DNA from: Bacteroidales bacterium | GTDB lineage: Bacteria; Bacteroidota; Bacteroidia; Bacteroidales; Muribaculaceae | Assembly: GCA_900766975.1 (NCBI GenBank) | Contig: CAAFXO010000034.1 | Location: 1 to 41,568 of the forward strand | DNA: 41,568 nucleotides | Reading direction: 5' to 3' | Part shown: piece by piece, positions 40,755 through 41,568 of the stretch | Numbering within the stretch: the stretch's first letter is position 1 | Layout of the letters: each line of letters begins with the position of its first letter | Translations under genes and position numbers: made by a program | The notes under the pieces: generated by a model | Database searches by the model: none | Seen by the model: only the letters and a program-made list of their open reading frames with translations | Told to the model about the DNA's origin: nothing

Positions 40755-41233
40755 CTTACTATAAATTTAAATGTAAAATTCTTTGAACTGAATATATAGA
40801 TGCCGGAGCCGGAAAGGGTGGCTGTGAAGGAGCCGGTGCTGTCGCAAACGCCTCGGGATATTATCTTCCCTGCCAAGTCGCTGATGCATATTCCCGACCC
40901 GGCGGCGAGCCCTTCGACCCTTAATTCTTGACTTGAGATATAATATCTCCCCTTTTGAGCCGAGGTCTGTAAGACTCCTGACGGATCATAAAAGGAGATA
41001 TTCACCACCTCCGTTGAGGCGAGCTCCACACTCTTGTCGGAATTTTCGATCCGTATTGCTCCCTCTATCGGGGTGACCTTCACGCCTTCTCCCTCGAGAC
41101 TGAAGATTTGATCTTCCCCTCCCTGCGTGGTGACGATGATGCTCTGATAGCCGGCTGCATTCATGCCGAATATCCCTGCCGTCAGCATCAAGAAGAGTAA
41201 AAGAAGTCGATGCTTAAGATCTTGTGTATTCAT
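40751..41233 (-). CDS. Small secreted protein with type IX-like C-terminal tail
   Basis: A 160-residue exported protein. The signal peptide is residues of about 1-27 (HRLLLLFLMLTAGIFGMNAAG). The middle part is a beta-rich stretch (YQSIIVTTQGGEDQIFSLEG, then STEVVNISFYDPSG) resembling the short module also found at the start of the downstream hydrolase. The last 60 residues (LRVEGLAAGSGICISDLAGK, then GSGIYIFSSKNFTFKFIVR) look like a type A sorting tail for type IX secretion. The protein is nearly all module and tail, with no enzyme domain. It overlaps the hydrolase gene by 4 bp, so the two are translated together and may act as a pair at the cell surface. That is inference. Confidence 0.75.
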   Translation of the reverse strand: MNTQDLKHRLLLLFLMLTAGIFGMNAAGYQSIIVTTQGGEDQIFSLEGEGVKVTPIEGAIRIENSDKSVELASTEVVNISFYDPSGVLQTSAQKGRYYISSQELRVEGLAAGSGICISDLAGKIISRGVCDSTGSFTATLSGSGIYIFSSKNFTFKFIVR

Positions 41234-41261
41234 ATTTGACTGATTTGCTTTTTTACCTATG

Positions 41262-41269
41262 CAAATTTA
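41262..41269 (-). promoter_or_regulatory. -7 box (TAAATTTG, minus strand) of the secreted protein/hydrolase pair
   Basis: CAAATTTA on the plus strand reads TAAATTTG on the minus strand, an exact -7 match 28 bp from the start codon side. A TTG lies about 20 bp upstream as a weak -33 element. Confidence 0.6.
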
Positions 41270-41295
41270 TAATTTTTTTGTCGTCTACACAATCT

Positions 41296-41304
41296 TTATC
41301 CACA
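41296..41304 (+). other. DnaA-box-like nonamer
   Basis: TTATCCACA matches the standard 9-bp DnaA box exactly. It stands alone apart from a degenerate TTTTATCCCC seven bases later. One box can arise by chance and does not define an origin. Confidence 0.4.
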
Positions 41305-41315
41305 TTTTTATCCCC

Positions 41316-41354
41316 TTAGAGCGCGCTCCTTAAATTTTTAGTAACGCGCTCTAA
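41316..41354. repeat. Inverted repeat with TTAGAGCGCG arms, containing a nested palindrome
   Basis: TTAGAGCGCG (41316-41325) and CGCGCTCTAA (41345-41354) are perfect 10-bp complements with a 19-bp AT-rich spacer. The left arm overlaps the perfect palindrome GAGCGCGCTC (41319-41328). The 335-bp end region (41234-41568) holds this, the DnaA-like box and two -7 boxes, and no gene. Confidence 0.7.
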
Positions 41355-41548
41355 ATATCAAATTTAATACCCCTTGGATAAGAGCGTTTTGATATCGTAA
41401 ATGTAACAAATGGGAGCAAAAATAAGGGCAGAACTCTTAACATAATATAATTTTCACTAGTGTCCCTTAAAATATGTTAAAGTGAAATTTTTCATCCTGA
41501 TTATGCGGCATTTAAGTATTGGAGAACCTGTCGCACTTTTGAAATCGC

Positions 41549-41556
41549 TATCTTTG
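41549..41556 (+). promoter_or_regulatory. -7 box (TATCTTTG) at the right edge of the window
   Basis: An exact TAnnTTTG match, 12 bp before the end of the window, probably driving a plus-strand gene outside it. No TTTG at the right distance; a TTTG only 7 bp upstream (41538-41541) is too close. Confidence 0.5.
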
Positions 41557-41568
41557 GGGAACATTCCC

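Noticed and set aside
41455..41500. Imperfect inverted repeat ATTTTCACT / AGTGAAATTT near the right edge
   Set aside because: It has a mismatch, a long spacer and lies in AT-rich DNA, so chance is a sufficient explanation.

Overview
The window looks like a chromosomal segment of a Bacteroidota genome, order Bacteroidales, and the overall style resembles Muribaculaceae and relatives. That family-level placement is an inference. The evidence is: several intergenic regions carry the Bacteroidota promoter pattern (-33 TTTG, about 20 bp, -7 TAnnTTTG); strong Shine-Dalgarno sites are scarce; and the gene content is typical of the order (menaquinone-type UbiE/MenG, DUF5683 next to parAB, a DUF2027 protein, type-IX-like C-terminal tails, CusA/CzcA-type RND efflux). 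No phage, insertion sequence, integrase or CRISPR array was seen.

Layout. 1-954 is the 3' part of an AAA-ATPase-like/PD-(D/E)XK gene. 1148-9120 is a run of plus-strand housekeeping genes: yqeY-like, serS, a membrane-anchored pseudokinase, a GNAT-like protein, ubiE/menG, a U32-family protein, a YqiA-like hydrolase and a class I aminotransferase. 9281-13537 is the parA-parB-DUF5683-lytic transglycosylase block. 13641-19090 holds ion homeostasis genes (nhaD, trkA, trkH) interrupted by a DegT-family aminotransferase, followed by a GT2 glycosyltransferase. 20109-23987 carries sufB without the rest of SUF, phoH, a DUF2027 protein lacking its usual Smr domain, and a DUF695 protein. 24040-26811 is a secreted GH13 enzyme. 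27009-28704 has a small repeat-rich lipoprotein, a probable gene remnant, a coiled-coil membrane protein and tRNA-Gln.

From 28817 to 31076 the genes lie on the minus strand (ridA, a single-PAS protein, a MATE exporter). A plus-strand NSS transporter follows. It converges with a minus-strand metal-efflux cluster that reads from 38684 down to 32658: a His/Cys-rich small protein, a His-rich adaptor lipoprotein, an RND pump and a TolC-like channel. The window ends with a secreted protein of unknown function (plus strand), a minus-strand pair (small type-IX-like secreted protein plus secreted alpha/beta hydrolase), and a 335-bp intergenic region with a DnaA-box-like site and a palindromic inverted repeat.

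The most unusual items are the tail-anchored pseudokinase with all catalytic motifs replaced, the Smr-less DUF2027 protein, the orphan sufB, the inverted repeat centred on the -33 box of parA, a recurrent CGAT-AAA-ATCG element between genes, and short tandem duplications sitting at stop codons. I did not see a clearly new multi-gene defence or signalling system.
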